From contig DJVD01000163.1 of assembly GCA_002440805.1 (NCBI GenBank), positions 2,316 to 11,094 on the forward strand: a stretch of 8,779 nucleotides of DNA. Reading direction: 5' to 3'. The DNA comes from Chloroflexi bacterium UBA6265. GTDB taxonomy: Bacteria > Chloroflexota > Chloroflexia > Thermomicrobiales > UBA6265. Under the pieces are notes generated by a model. That model was given only the letters and a program-made list of their open reading frames with translations, was not told the DNA's origin and did no database searches. Positions 1-6,828 of this stretch are shown here, piece after piece (within the stretch, counting starts at the first letter, position 1; every line of letters starts with the position of its first letter). The translations under genes and the position numbers were made by a program.

Positions 1-2
1 TG

Positions 3-638
3 AGCGACCATCTCAAGGAACTCGGTATTCGCACCCAGTACCTGCACAGCGAGATCGATACCTTTGAGCGAGTCGAAATCCTGCGCGACCTTCGCCTTGG
101 AATTCACGATGTGGTCGTGGGCATTAACCTCCTGCGGGAGGGCCTCGACCTGCCAGAAGTCTCGCTGGTTGCTATTCTTGATGCGGACAAGGAGGGCTTC
201 CTCCGGTCCGAGGGATCGCTGATCCAGACAATTGGGCGCGCAGCGCGGCATGTCGACGGGCTGGTCGTCATGTATGCGGACAACATGACGCGATCAATGA
301 AGGCAGCGATTGACGAGACGTACCGTCGTCGGGAAGTTCAGATCGCGCACAACAAGGCGCACGGCATTGAGCCGCGCGGGATTGTGAAGGAGATCCGCGA
401 TCTCAGCGATCGCATGCGGGCTGTTGCCGAGGAACACGTGCAGTACGATGCTGCCGGTGGCGACAAGGGTGGCATTATCCATCAGATACCGAAGGATGAG
501 CTGACCCGCATGATCAAGGATCTGGAATCGAAGATGAAGGCGGCATCCCGCGATCTCGAATTCGAGAAAGCCGCCCTGTTGCGCGATCAGATCGTAGAAC
601 TGCGACGGATTATCCAGGTTGATCCGGTGACGAGCTAA
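3..638 (+). CDS. uvrB: UvrABC system protein B (excinuclease subunit), C-terminal part
   Basis: UvrB is the DNA-damage-verifying helicase of nucleotide excision repair; it is loaded by UvrA and then recruits UvrC for incision. The window opens inside the gene, so about 211 C-terminal residues are visible of a protein that usually has about 670. Helicase motif V ([14 protein letters not shown]) starts near 120 and motif VI (QTIGRAARH) lies at 225-251; both line the ATP site of helicase domain 3. The stretch [15 protein letters not shown] is typical of UvrB. A C-terminal UVR domain (about 498-611, [13 protein letters not shown] onwards), which contacts UvrC, is complete. The reading frame is open to a TAA at 636-638 and nothing looks damaged. 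The next gene starts 38 bases downstream on the same strand with its own ribosome binding site, and no terminator is visible between them. Confidence 0.97.
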   Translation, partial: SDHLKELGIRTQYLHSEIDTFERVEILRDLRLGIHDVVVGINLLREGLDLPEVSLVAILDADKEGFLRSEGSLIQTIGRAARHVDGLVVMYADNMTRSMKAAIDETYRRREVQIAHNKAHGIEPRGIVKEIRDLSDRMRAVAEEHVQYDAAGGDKGGIIHQIPKDELTRMIKDLESKMKAASRDLEFEKAALLRDQIVELRRIIQVDPVTS

Positions 639-676
639 CATCGTAACCCGCCGGATTACAGGAGGGACAACATCGC

Positions 677-1630
677 ATGGCGATGACTACACGTATGAAC
701 AGGCGCGGCTTTGCCGCATTGATCGGCGCCGGCGCCCTGGTGGCGCGGAGTGCGACGGCACAGACTACGGGTTCGGATAGCGAAACAGGAACAGAACTTC
801 CCGCTGCCGATTTGCCCAGCATGAATGAGCAGGGGCATCGCTTCGAACTCAGTAGCACCTTCGACGGCAACTTCGACAGCGTGCCTGCTGAAGCGCCAGT
901 CTACAAAATGGAACTCCCTGTCTATACAGTCGAACAGGTCACCGAGATTGCTGGGCGCCTTGAAATCGAAGGAGACGTGAGTGACCTTGGCGGCGGCACG
1001 TTTAGCGTGCAGTCGCGATCGGGCCAACTCTATGTCACCCAGGGCCGGGTGCAGTACATATCGTCAGCGGAAGTCGAAGACGGTGATCTGCCCGCGGACG
1101 AAGCAGCAATTGCCTCTGGTCGCGAGTGGCTGCGTCAGCACAACCTGTTACCTGGTGATGTGGGTGACGGCACGATCCTAACCCGTTCCGAATCGCCCAA
1201 ACGCATTATTGTCGGCTTCCAGCCGATCAAGCCGAAGCCGCTCATCTCATCCACCCCCATGGTCACTGTCTCGATGGGACCTGGGAGCGTTGTGGTGGAA
1301 GCCACCAACGGCTGGGCAAAACTCACGCAGGACGTGGTCTATCAACTGCGCGGTGCTGACTTCGCCTGGGACGAGGTGGAAAGCCGTCGGGCCTGGGTAG
1401 ATGCGAAGCTTCCAACCGATACATTCGAGCCTGGCACAACCATTGGCGGCTCAGTGGTGTACACACAACTCTCACTCGCCTACACTACCTCAGGTATTCC
1501 CGGTGAAAACCAGTACCTGCAACCGGTGTATGTGTTCCACGGCGAACTCACGCCGGATGGAACCGACTCCCGCTACCAGGTGAAAGCCTATGTGGCGGCG
1601 TTGATCAACAGCAACCAACCGGTGGGATAA
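677..1630 (+). CDS. Tat-type exported protein of unknown function
   Basis: I do not recognise a characterised family. The 317-residue protein begins with a twin-arginine-like signal: Arg9-Arg10 in NRRGFAA, a hydrophobic Ala/Gly/Leu stretch at about 13-23, and a possible signal peptidase site after ATA28. There is no cysteine, so it is not a lipoprotein, and there is no second membrane segment, so the mature protein is probably released outside the membrane. The mature part looks beta-rich: TFSVQSRSGQLYV, a block around GREWLRQHNLLP, repeated VTVSMGPGSVVV-like strands, and a C-terminal LQPVYVFHGE...YVAAL. That layout recalls the two-domain YycI/PepSY-like folds of Gram-positive extracytoplasmic proteins, but this is an impression only. 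The start is set by AGGAGGG at 660-666, ten bases before ATG; the in-frame ATG at 683 is an alternative. aroQ follows with no gap, so the two are probably co-transcribed. Confidence 0.75.
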   Translation: MAMTTRMNRRGFAALIGAGALVARSATAQTTGSDSETGTELPAADLPSMNEQGHRFELSSTFDGNFDSVPAEAPVYKMELPVYTVEQVTEIAGRLEIEGDVSDLGGGTFSVQSRSGQLYVTQGRVQYISSAEVEDGDLPADEAAIASGREWLRQHNLLPGDVGDGTILTRSESPKRIIVGFQPIKPKPLISSTPMVTVSMGPGSVVVEATNGWAKLTQDVVYQLRGADFAWDEVESRRAWVDAKLPTDTFEPGTTIGGSVVYTQLSLAYTTSGIPGENQYLQPVYVFHGELTPDGTDSRYQVKAYVAALINSNQPVG

Positions 1631-2089
1631 ATGATGGCAATCGGCACCATTCTCCTGATTAACGGCCCGAACCTGAACATGCTCGGCAGTCGCCAACCCG
1701 AGATATATGGCAACCGCACGCTAGCTGATATCGAATCGGATTTGGTGGCTGCTGGTGCCGCAGGATCGAGCGCACTGGAGGTGGTGACGATTCAATCGAA
1801 CCACGAGGGCGAAATACTGGACGCCATCCATACGACCGGGCGACATGCCGATGGCATCATCATCAATGCCGGGGCATTCACGCATTACAGCATCGCGCTG
1901 CGTGACGCCCTGGCCAGCGTTGATACCCCCGCGATCGAAGTTCACATCAGCAACGTCCACTCCCGCGAGGAGTTTCGCCACCACTCGGTGATCTCCCCGG
2001 TTGTTGTTGGGCAAATCGTTGGTCTTGGTGAGCAGGGGTATTTCCTTGCGCTGGAATGGTTCCGCAATCACCTTGCTCACAATTCCTGA
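1631..2089 (+). CDS. aroQ: 3-dehydroquinate dehydratase, type II
   Basis: This enzyme carries out the third step of the shikimate pathway, reversible dehydration of 3-dehydroquinate to 3-dehydroshikimate, in the cytoplasm. At 152 residues it has the usual length of the small dodecameric type II enzyme. The family motifs are all present: INGPNLNMLGSRQPEIYG (residues 10-27) with Asn14, catalytic Arg21 and Tyr26; SNHEGEILDAIH (56-67); IINAGAFTHYSIALRDAL (77-94) with Asn79 and His85; and EVHISNVHSREEFRHHS (103-119) with His105 and Arg112. It begins immediately after the stop codon of the exported-protein gene, as ATGATG. The first ATG is given here, but the second (1634) sits better behind the weak GGTGGG at 1621-1626. 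Translation is probably coupled to the upstream gene. The M24 peptidase gene follows after 22 bases, an order also known in Firmicutes. Confidence 0.97.
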   Translation: MMAIGTILLINGPNLNMLGSRQPEIYGNRTLADIESDLVAAGAAGSSALEVVTIQSNHEGEILDAIHTTGRHADGIIINAGAFTHYSIALRDALASVDTPAIEVHISNVHSREEFRHHSVISPVVVGQIVGLGEQGYFLALEWFRNHLAHNS

Positions 2090-2111
2090 TTCGGGAAAGG
2101 ATCGCACCGTC

Positions 2112-3203
2112 ATGGCCTCTGATCGATTCGACCGCGCGAAGGCGTTGCTGGCGTCAGCATCCGTCGATGCGATTTTGGTGAGCAACAGCACCAATCGCCG
2201 CTACCTCACCGGTTTCACGGGTGAAGATCACGCGATCGATGAGCCAGGCGGAATGTCGATGATCACGCAGGAAGCGATGCTGTTGTTTGCGCCTTCCACC
2301 AATTTGCCATGGGCGGAATCTGAAGCCAACAGCGATACCACCGTGCTTGATTGGGGATCCCCCTGGACCACCACCGTAGCCGATTACGTGATTAACAACG
2401 GATGGACGCGCCTCGGATTCGAGGAAGCGACCACATCTGTAGCCAGCTTCAACGCACTCACGGAGAAGCTGGAGGGCAAAGCCGAACTTGTACCAGTCGG
2501 CAAGGCTGTCGACGCATTGCGAGCAGTGAAAACGGATGAGGAAATCGGCTACCTGCGCGAAGCACTGCGTTTGACCGATGTTGCCTTCGAGGCCGCCGAA
2601 CGCCGCGCGCGTGCGGGCATGACCGAGAAGGAATTGGCGGACATTGTGGCAGAGGAACTGAAAAAGGCAGGCAGTGAGGGCCAGTCGTTCCCGACGATCG
2701 TCGCCTCCGGTCCGAACGCGGCCAAGCCGCATCATTCTCCTGGCGATCGGGTGATGCAGGTGGGCGAACCGATCATCATCGATATGGGTGCGCTTCATCA
2801 GGGGTATGCTGGCGATCTCACTCGCACCATCTGGTTTGGCGAACCTTCTGCTGAGCTTGTTACTATGTATCGAAACGTGCAGGCTGCGTTCGATGCGGCC
2901 ATGGCGAAAGCCGGGCCGAATATTACCGGTGTCGAACTCGACGCCGCTGCACGCGATGTGTTTACCACCCAGGGCACCGCTCAGTACTTTGTCCATTCAT
3001 TGGGACACGGGCTGGGGCTTCGGGTCCATGAGGCACCATCGGCGAGTTTCCGATCCAGCGATACGCTGGCTGCCGGCAATGTGGTCACGATCGAACCAGG
3101 ACTCTACGTGTCCGGAGAAGGTGGTGTCCGCATTGAAGATGTTGTGCTCATTACCGAGGACGGCGCGGAAAATCTCACAAGCGCACCAAAGCGTGTGCTG
3201 TAA
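2112..3203 (+). CDS. pepP: M24-family Xaa-Pro peptidase (aminopeptidase P / prolidase type)
   Basis: This is a pita-bread-fold, two-metal peptidase that removes an N-terminal residue preceding proline, or splits Xaa-Pro dipeptides, in the cytoplasm. The 363-residue protein has a creatinase-like N-terminal domain (about 4-130, with ILVSNSTNRRYLTGFTG) and a C-terminal catalytic domain (about 140-360). All five metal ligands are visible: Asp224 (IIIDMG), Asp235 (GDLTRT), His299 (HSLGHGLG), Glu328 (IEPGLY) and Glu342 (VRIEDVV); His208 (PHHS) fits the substrate-binding histidine. The start at ATG 2112 has AAAGGA at 2096-2101 in front of it and matches where the family begins. An upstream in-frame start at 2001 would lie inside aroQ and is not credible. 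pepP and pepQ cannot be separated by eye, so the symbol is tentative. efp follows after 21 bases, a pairing conserved in several phyla and fitting a shared link to proline-containing proteins. Confidence 0.93.
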   Translation: MASDRFDRAKALLASASVDAILVSNSTNRRYLTGFTGEDHAIDEPGGMSMITQEAMLLFAPSTNLPWAESEANSDTTVLDWGSPWTTTVADYVINNGWTRLGFEEATTSVASFNALTEKLEGKAELVPVGKAVDALRAVKTDEEIGYLREALRLTDVAFEAAERRARAGMTEKELADIVAEELKKAGSEGQSFPTIVASGPNAAKPHHSPGDRVMQVGEPIIIDMGALHQGYAGDLTRTIWFGEPSAELVTMYRNVQAAFDAAMAKAGPNITGVELDAAARDVFTTQGTAQYFVHSLGHGLGLRVHEAPSASFRSSDTLAAGNVVTIEPGLYVSGEGGVRIEDVVLITEDGAENLTSAPKRVL

Positions 3204-3224
3204 TCGACACCAGGAGGACTCTTA

Positions 3225-3782
3225 ATGATTGATACAGGCGATGTTCGCAAGGGCGTAACCCTTGATATTGACGGCAAACTGGTTAAGGTCACCGATTTTT
3301 CCCACAACAAACAAGCTCGCGGTTCGGCCAATATTCGCATGACCCTCAAGGATCTGCGTACCGGTGCCAACACCCAGATGACCGCAATGGCTGGCACGAA
3401 ATTCCAATCTGTGCGTCTTGAGCGCCAGCATGTGCAGTTCCTGTACATCGAAGGCGATCACTATAACTTCATGGACACCGAGACGTTTGACCAGATCATG
3501 CTCGATCGCGTGACCGTGCAGGAAGCGGCTCCGTTTATGAAGGAGAATGACGTCATCGATTTGCTCACCTATGACGGTGAACCCATTGATGTCGAACTGC
3601 CAACAAGTGTTGTCCTGAAGGTTGTCCGCACCGATCCTGGCTTCAAGGGCGATACAGCCACTGGCGGTACCAAGCCGGCAGAGATGGAAACTGGCCTCGT
3701 GGTGAACGTGCCGCTGTTTGTCAGCGAAGGCGATAATCTCAAGATCGACACACGCTCTGGCGATTACATCGAGCGCGTATAA
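3225..3782 (+). CDS. efp: Elongation factor P
   Basis: EF-P binds the ribosome between the P and E sites and rescues stalling at consecutive prolines. The protein has the standard 185 residues: a KOW-like N-terminal domain (about 1-62), a first OB domain (about 65-125, with RQHVQFLY and YNFMDTETFDQI) and a C-terminal OB domain ending in the family signature (GDNLKIDTRSGDYIERV). The loop that reaches the peptidyl-transferase centre reads HNKQARGSANIR (27-38), with arginine at position 32 where Lys-type EF-Ps have PGKG. Arginine there is modified by rhamnose in the EarP-dependent class, but no earP gene lies in this window. A strong AGGAGG at 3212-3217, seven bases before ATG, suggests high expression. 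The gene sits 21 bases after the Xaa-Pro peptidase and 32 before accB. Confidence 0.97.
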   Translation: MIDTGDVRKGVTLDIDGKLVKVTDFSHNKQARGSANIRMTLKDLRTGANTQMTAMAGTKFQSVRLERQHVQFLYIEGDHYNFMDTETFDQIMLDRVTVQEAAPFMKENDVIDLLTYDGEPIDVELPTSVVLKVVRTDPGFKGDTATGGTKPAEMETGLVVNVPLFVSEGDNLKIDTRSGDYIERV

Positions 3783-3814
3783 CCGGGCTCACGCCGTTAG
3801 CAGGATTGGATGCC

Positions 3815-4357
3815 ATGACAGAGCAAGAGAACCAGTCGCAGGAAAACCCGGCCGCTGCCACTGACGTGGTGGAATCTGTGCGATCGCTGATCGAGATGAT
3901 GACCAATGGCGGTATTGGGGAACTGAATCTCAAAACCGGCGATGTCAAAATCCGCCTGCGCACGGAGGCTGTTGCGATTGCGGCCGCAACCCCGGTGGTC
4001 TCAATGCCAGCTGGCATGAGTTTTGCCAACGGGCAGATGACCGCACCCGCCTTGGCGAGCGACAGCTCCCACCATGCATCCACCCCGGCAGTCAAAGAAA
4101 TTGAAGGCCATGTGGTGAAGAGTCCGATGATCGGTACCTGGTACTCTGCTTCCGCTCCGGGCGAACCCGCATTCGTGCAAATTGGCGACGAAGTGGAATC
4201 CGGTCAGGTGATTGGCATTATCGAAGCAATGAAGATTATGAACGAGATCACCGCTGACAAGAGCGGCGTGGTGGTGGAGATCATGGTCGAGAATGCCGAA
4301 GCCGTAGAGTACGGATCGCCGCTGGTGCGGATATCCAGCTCGGCCCGGCTTGACTAA
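3815..4357 (+). CDS. accB: Biotin carboxyl carrier protein of acetyl-CoA carboxylase
   Basis: AccB carries the biotin that is carboxylated by AccC and then used to make malonyl-CoA, the first step of fatty-acid synthesis. The protein has 180 residues: an N-terminal helix-forming segment (about 15-50, VVESVRSLIEMM then LNLKTGDVKIRLRT), a flexible Ala/Pro/Ser-rich linker (about 52-95), and a C-terminal biotinyl domain (about 97-176). The biotin attachment motif EAMKIMNEI is intact, with Lys140 as the modified residue, and VKSPMIGTWY marks the domain start. ATG 3815 is chosen because AGGA at 3802-3805 is nine bases upstream; a TTG at 3806 would abut that site and is less likely. The stop shares a base with the xseA start (TAATG). 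accC, which normally follows accB, is not here and must be encoded elsewhere if the carboxylase is complete. Confidence 0.96.
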   Translation: MTEQENQSQENPAAATDVVESVRSLIEMMTNGGIGELNLKTGDVKIRLRTEAVAIAAATPVVSMPAGMSFANGQMTAPALASDSSHHASTPAVKEIEGHVVKSPMIGTWYSASAPGEPAFVQIGDEVESGQVIGIIEAMKIMNEITADKSGVVVEIMVENAEAVEYGSPLVRISSSARLD

Positions 4358-5592
4358 TGCAATCGATCCTTTCTCTCGCGCGCCTGACCGGGATGGTGAA
4401 AAACATCATCGAGCGGTCGGCAGAATTGCAAAATATCTGGGTGGATGGTGAGATTAGCAATCTCACCATTGCCCGTTCCGGGCATGCGTATTTCAACCTC
4501 AAGGATGCCGACAACCAGTTCCGCTGCGTGATGTGGCGCAGCGCCGTGCAGAAGCAGCGATTCCCCGTGCGCGAAGGCGACCAGGTGCTGGTGCATGGCA
4601 GCGTCACCATGTACGCACCGCGGGGCGAACTCCAACTACAGGTCAACCTGGTGCAGCCGCAAGGCACAGGCCTGCTGCAACTGCAGTTGGAAGAATTGCG
4701 TATGCGGCTTGAGTCCGAAGGGTTGTTCGACGAATCACGCAAACGTCCCCTCCCGGCCCTGCCGAAAATTATCGGCGTGGTGACATCGGAATCGGGAGCA
4801 GTCTGGCATGATATCCAGCGCGTGATATCACGCCGCTACCCGCTCGCCGAATTGGTTCTGGCGCCCACGCTTGTGCAGGGCGAGTCCGCACCCGAGGCGA
4901 TTGTGGCGGCGTTACAGCGCCTACAGGATGTGGCGATGCCCGATGTGATCATCATTGGCCGGGGTGGCGGCTCGATTGAGGATCTGTGGGCGTTTAACGA
5001 TGAGCGCGTTGTGCGGGCGATCTTTGCGGCGAAGGTACCAATCATTTCTGCAGTGGGTCACGAGAACGACTTTACCCTTGCGGATGATGTTGCCGATGTG
5101 CGTGCCGGTACGCCATCGATGGCTGCCGAGTTGGCCACACCGGATCTCGCCCAGGTCGATGCCGCGCTCATTGCAACACAACAGTCGCTGACGCAGTCCA
5201 TCCAGCGTTTGCTGAACACCCAACTAGAGCGACTTGATGATCTCCAGCGACAGATCAGTCGGCTGTCACCTCTCACCCGCCTGCAAATGCTGGAGGCCGA
5301 GGCAACATCGCTTGGCAACCGCCTGATGTTGGCATGCCAGCATAGGCTCGTCATCGCCGATCGGGAAGTAGCCGCTCTGGGACGTGTGCTGGCCAACCTC
5401 AATCCCGATGCGTTGTTCCAGCGCGGCTATGCGTACCTGGAAAACGCGAGCACGAATACGCCCGTCCGCACGATTGATGATGTCAACGTCGGGGTAACTA
5501 TTCGCGCAACGATTCGCGGCGGCGTGATACGCGGTACGGTGGATGGCATCGAATCAACTGCAATTGTTACTGAGGGAGACCGGAATGTCTGA
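4357..5592 (+). CDS. xseA: Exodeoxyribonuclease VII large subunit
   Basis: XseA is the catalytic subunit of exonuclease VII, which degrades single-stranded DNA from both ends into short oligonucleotides and acts with XseB in repair. The 411-residue protein has an N-terminal OB-fold DNA-binding domain (about 3-100, with IWVDGEISNLT and GHAYFNLKD), the catalytic domain (about 125-320) and a long helical segment for XseB binding (about 265-345). Key motifs are present: Asp152 in HDIQRV, GRGGGSIEDLWAFND (201-215), and GHENDFTLADDVADVRAGTP (234-253). The C-terminal segment NPDALFQRGYAYL (349-361) is typical. There is no clear ribosome binding site; the start overlaps the accB stop by one base (TAATG), so it is probably translated by termination-reinitiation. 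The end overlaps xseB by eight bases, which would keep the subunits coupled. Confidence 0.97.
   Translation: MQSILSLARLTGMVKNIIERSAELQNIWVDGEISNLTIARSGHAYFNLKDADNQFRCVMWRSAVQKQRFPVREGDQVLVHGSVTMYAPRGELQLQVNLVQPQGTGLLQLQLEELRMRLESEGLFDESRKRPLPALPKIIGVVTSESGAVWHDIQRVISRRYPLAELVLAPTLVQGESAPEAIVAALQRLQDVAMPDVIIIGRGGGSIEDLWAFNDERVVRAIFAAKVPIISAVGHENDFTLADDVADVRAGTPSMAAELATPDLAQVDAALIATQQSLTQSIQRLLNTQLERLDDLQRQISRLSPLTRLQMLEAEATSLGNRLMLACQHRLVIADREVAALGRVLANLNPDALFQRGYAYLENASTNTPVRTIDDVNVGVTIRATIRGGVIRGTVDGIESTAIVTEGDRNV
5572..5578 (+). promoter_or_regulatory. Ribosome binding site of xseB
   Basis: GAGGGAG lies inside the end of xseA, six bases before ATG 5585. It decides the xseB start against the in-frame upstream ATG at 5543, which has no such site in front. 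Confidence 0.7.
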
Positions 5593-5806
5593 TCAATCTG
5601 AATTCACGTTCGAGGAATCGCTCGAGCGCATTCGCTCAATTGTTGACGACCTTGAGGGCGGAGAACTGAGCCTGGACGACTCGATTGAGAAGTTCCGCGA
5701 AGGCTCATCGCTATTGGGGCACGCCCGCAAGCTGATCAGCGAAGCAGAATTGCGCGTACGCGTGCTCACCGAAGACGAGGGAGTACCTGAGCTTGAGCAG
5801 GCCTGA
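5585..5806 (+). CDS. xseB: Exodeoxyribonuclease VII small subunit
   Basis: XseB binds the long helical part of XseA in several copies to form active exonuclease VII. The protein has 73 residues, close to the family norm, and shows the two-helix pattern: FTFEESLERIRSIVDDLEGG (residues 7-27), then the ELSLDDSIEKFREG turn and helix, then the second helix through AELRVRVLTEDEG. ATG 5585 is preferred to the in-frame ATG at 5543 because GAGGGAG (5572-5578) lies six bases upstream and the family begins close to this FEE motif. It overlaps xseA by eight bases and the following HypE-like gene by fourteen. Confidence 0.94.
   Translation: MSDQSEFTFEESLERIRSIVDDLEGGELSLDDSIEKFREGSSLLGHARKLISEAELRVRVLTEDEGVPELEQA
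5777..5783 (+). promoter_or_regulatory. Ribosome binding site supporting the TTG start of the HypE-like gene
   Basis: GAGGGAG lies within the end of xseB, nine bases before TTG 5793. With no ATG or GTG near the expected N-terminus, it is the main argument for a TTG start overlapping xseB. Confidence 0.6.
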
Positions 5807-6812
5807 TCCCTGGGGCCTGCCTCCTGGCAAATTGCCCGGCGCGATGCTGGAGCGATTGCTGGTCAAATACCACACGCCTCCCGATGCTTCGGTGCTTGTC
5901 GATACCTCGTACGGGTTCGACGCAGCCGCTATACGCCTGGGCGACGAGACCCTGCTGGTGAAGAGCGACCCGATTACGTTCGCTGGCAGCAACGCGGCCC
6001 ACTTCCTCGTCTCGGTCAACGCCAACGACATTGCCTGCCTTGGTGGTACTCCGCGATGGATGACACTGGTGGCATTGCTGCCCGAACATTCCACCACGCC
6101 GCAGCTGGTAGAAGGTCTCTTTGCCGATGTCCAGCGTGCCTGCGAAGTTGAAGGCATCTCCCTTATCGGCGGCCATACCGAGATCACGATCGGTGTTGAT
6201 CGCCCGCTGCTGATTGGTACCCTGCTTGGCACAATCGGCCCGTATGGACTGCTGAAGCCAGGCGAGGCCCGTGCCGGCGATGAACTTTGGATGTCGCACA
6301 ATCCGGGTATCGAGGGCACGGCGCTGCTGGCATTTGAACGCGAGCAAGAGTTGACAGCCGCGCTGGGGCCAGAGATCGTCAAGGCCGCCCAGGCGATGTT
6401 GCAACATCCCGGCATCTCAGTTTCACGGGACGCGAACAACCTGCTGGCTACAGGCATCGTCACGGCGTTGCACGACGCAACCGAGGGCGGTGTCGCCACG
6501 GCAATCCACGAGATTGCGGCGGCATCGGGCCTGGGGGCTGCGGTTGACGGAGCGGCCATTTCGATCCTGCCGGAAACCGCAGCGATCACCACCCACTTCG
6601 GCCTCGATCCGTTGGGATTAATCAGTTCCGGCGCGCTCCTCATCGCCACCACTCCGGGCAGGGAATCCTTGCTCAATACATGCAACGTACCGCTCACACG
6701 CATCGGTGTGTTGACGGATCAGCCGGGTCGGGTCACGATTTCTACAGAACGCGGCGAGCAGAACCTGCAGCGGTTCGATTCGGATGAGTTGGCCCGCGCG
6801 TTAGCAACCTGA
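5793..6812 (+). CDS. HypE-like AIR-synthase-related protein
   Basis: The 339-residue protein belongs to the PurM/HypE/SelD/ThiL superfamily, which uses ATP to activate oxygen atoms of substrates. The N-terminal domain carries GFDAAAI (41-47), NANDIACLGGTPRW (76-89) and GGHTEIT (126-132); the C-terminal domain carries the superfamily signature HDATEGGVATAIHEI (227-241) and DPLGLISSGALLI (272-284). The order matches HypE-like proteins, but the chain ends in ALAT and lacks the C-terminal cysteine on which true HypE builds the cyanide ligand of [NiFe] hydrogenase; no other hyp gene is nearby. The substrate is therefore unknown. The start is a TTG supported by GAGGGAG at 5777-5783 and by the GKLPGAMLERLL segment (12-23), which the family has near its N-terminus; the next ATG (5844) would cut into it. 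The start overlaps xseB by 14 bases. Confidence 0.85.
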   Translation: MSRPDPWGLPPGKLPGAMLERLLVKYHTPPDASVLVDTSYGFDAAAIRLGDETLLVKSDPITFAGSNAAHFLVSVNANDIACLGGTPRWMTLVALLPEHSTTPQLVEGLFADVQRACEVEGISLIGGHTEITIGVDRPLLIGTLLGTIGPYGLLKPGEARAGDELWMSHNPGIEGTALLAFEREQELTAALGPEIVKAAQAMLQHPGISVSRDANNLLATGIVTALHDATEGGVATAIHEIAAASGLGAAVDGAAISILPETAAITTHFGLDPLGLISSGALLIATTPGRESLLNTCNVPLTRIGVLTDQPGRVTISTERGEQNLQRFDSDELARALAT

Positions 6813-6814
6813 CA

Positions 6815-6820
6815 GAGAGG
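6815..6820 (+). promoter_or_regulatory. Ribosome binding site supporting the TTG start of the glutaredoxin-like gene
   Basis: GAGAGG is eight bases before TTG 6829. The next in-frame ATG (6853) would remove most of the first beta strand of the fold, so the TTG is the better start. Confidence 0.6.
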
Positions 6821-6828
6821 AACTTGTT

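Noticed and set aside
643..659. Small hairpin GTAA...TTAC between uvrB and the exported-protein gene as a terminator
   Set aside because: The stem is short with a C-A mismatch, and it is followed by the purine-rich ribosome binding site, not a U-run.
2001..2111. Upstream start for the Xaa-Pro peptidase gene
   Set aside because: It would place 37 extra residues inside aroQ with no family similarity; ATG 2112 has a ribosome binding site and the usual N-terminus.
2154..2996. 280-residue open frame on the minus strand opposite the Xaa-Pro peptidase gene
   Set aside because: It has no recognisable domain, and the plus strand carries all five metal ligands of an M24 peptidase. It is a shadow frame.
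403..3888. GCGATCGC octamers (near 406 and near 3880) resembling the cyanobacterial HIP1 repeat
   Set aside because: Only two copies were noticed, both inside coding sequence, and the rest of the window does not look cyanobacterial.
5711..6703. 330-residue open frame on the minus strand opposite xseB and the HypE-like gene
   Set aside because: It is Ser/Arg/Pro-rich without family motifs and lies fully opposite well-supported genes; long antisense frames of this kind follow from codon bias.
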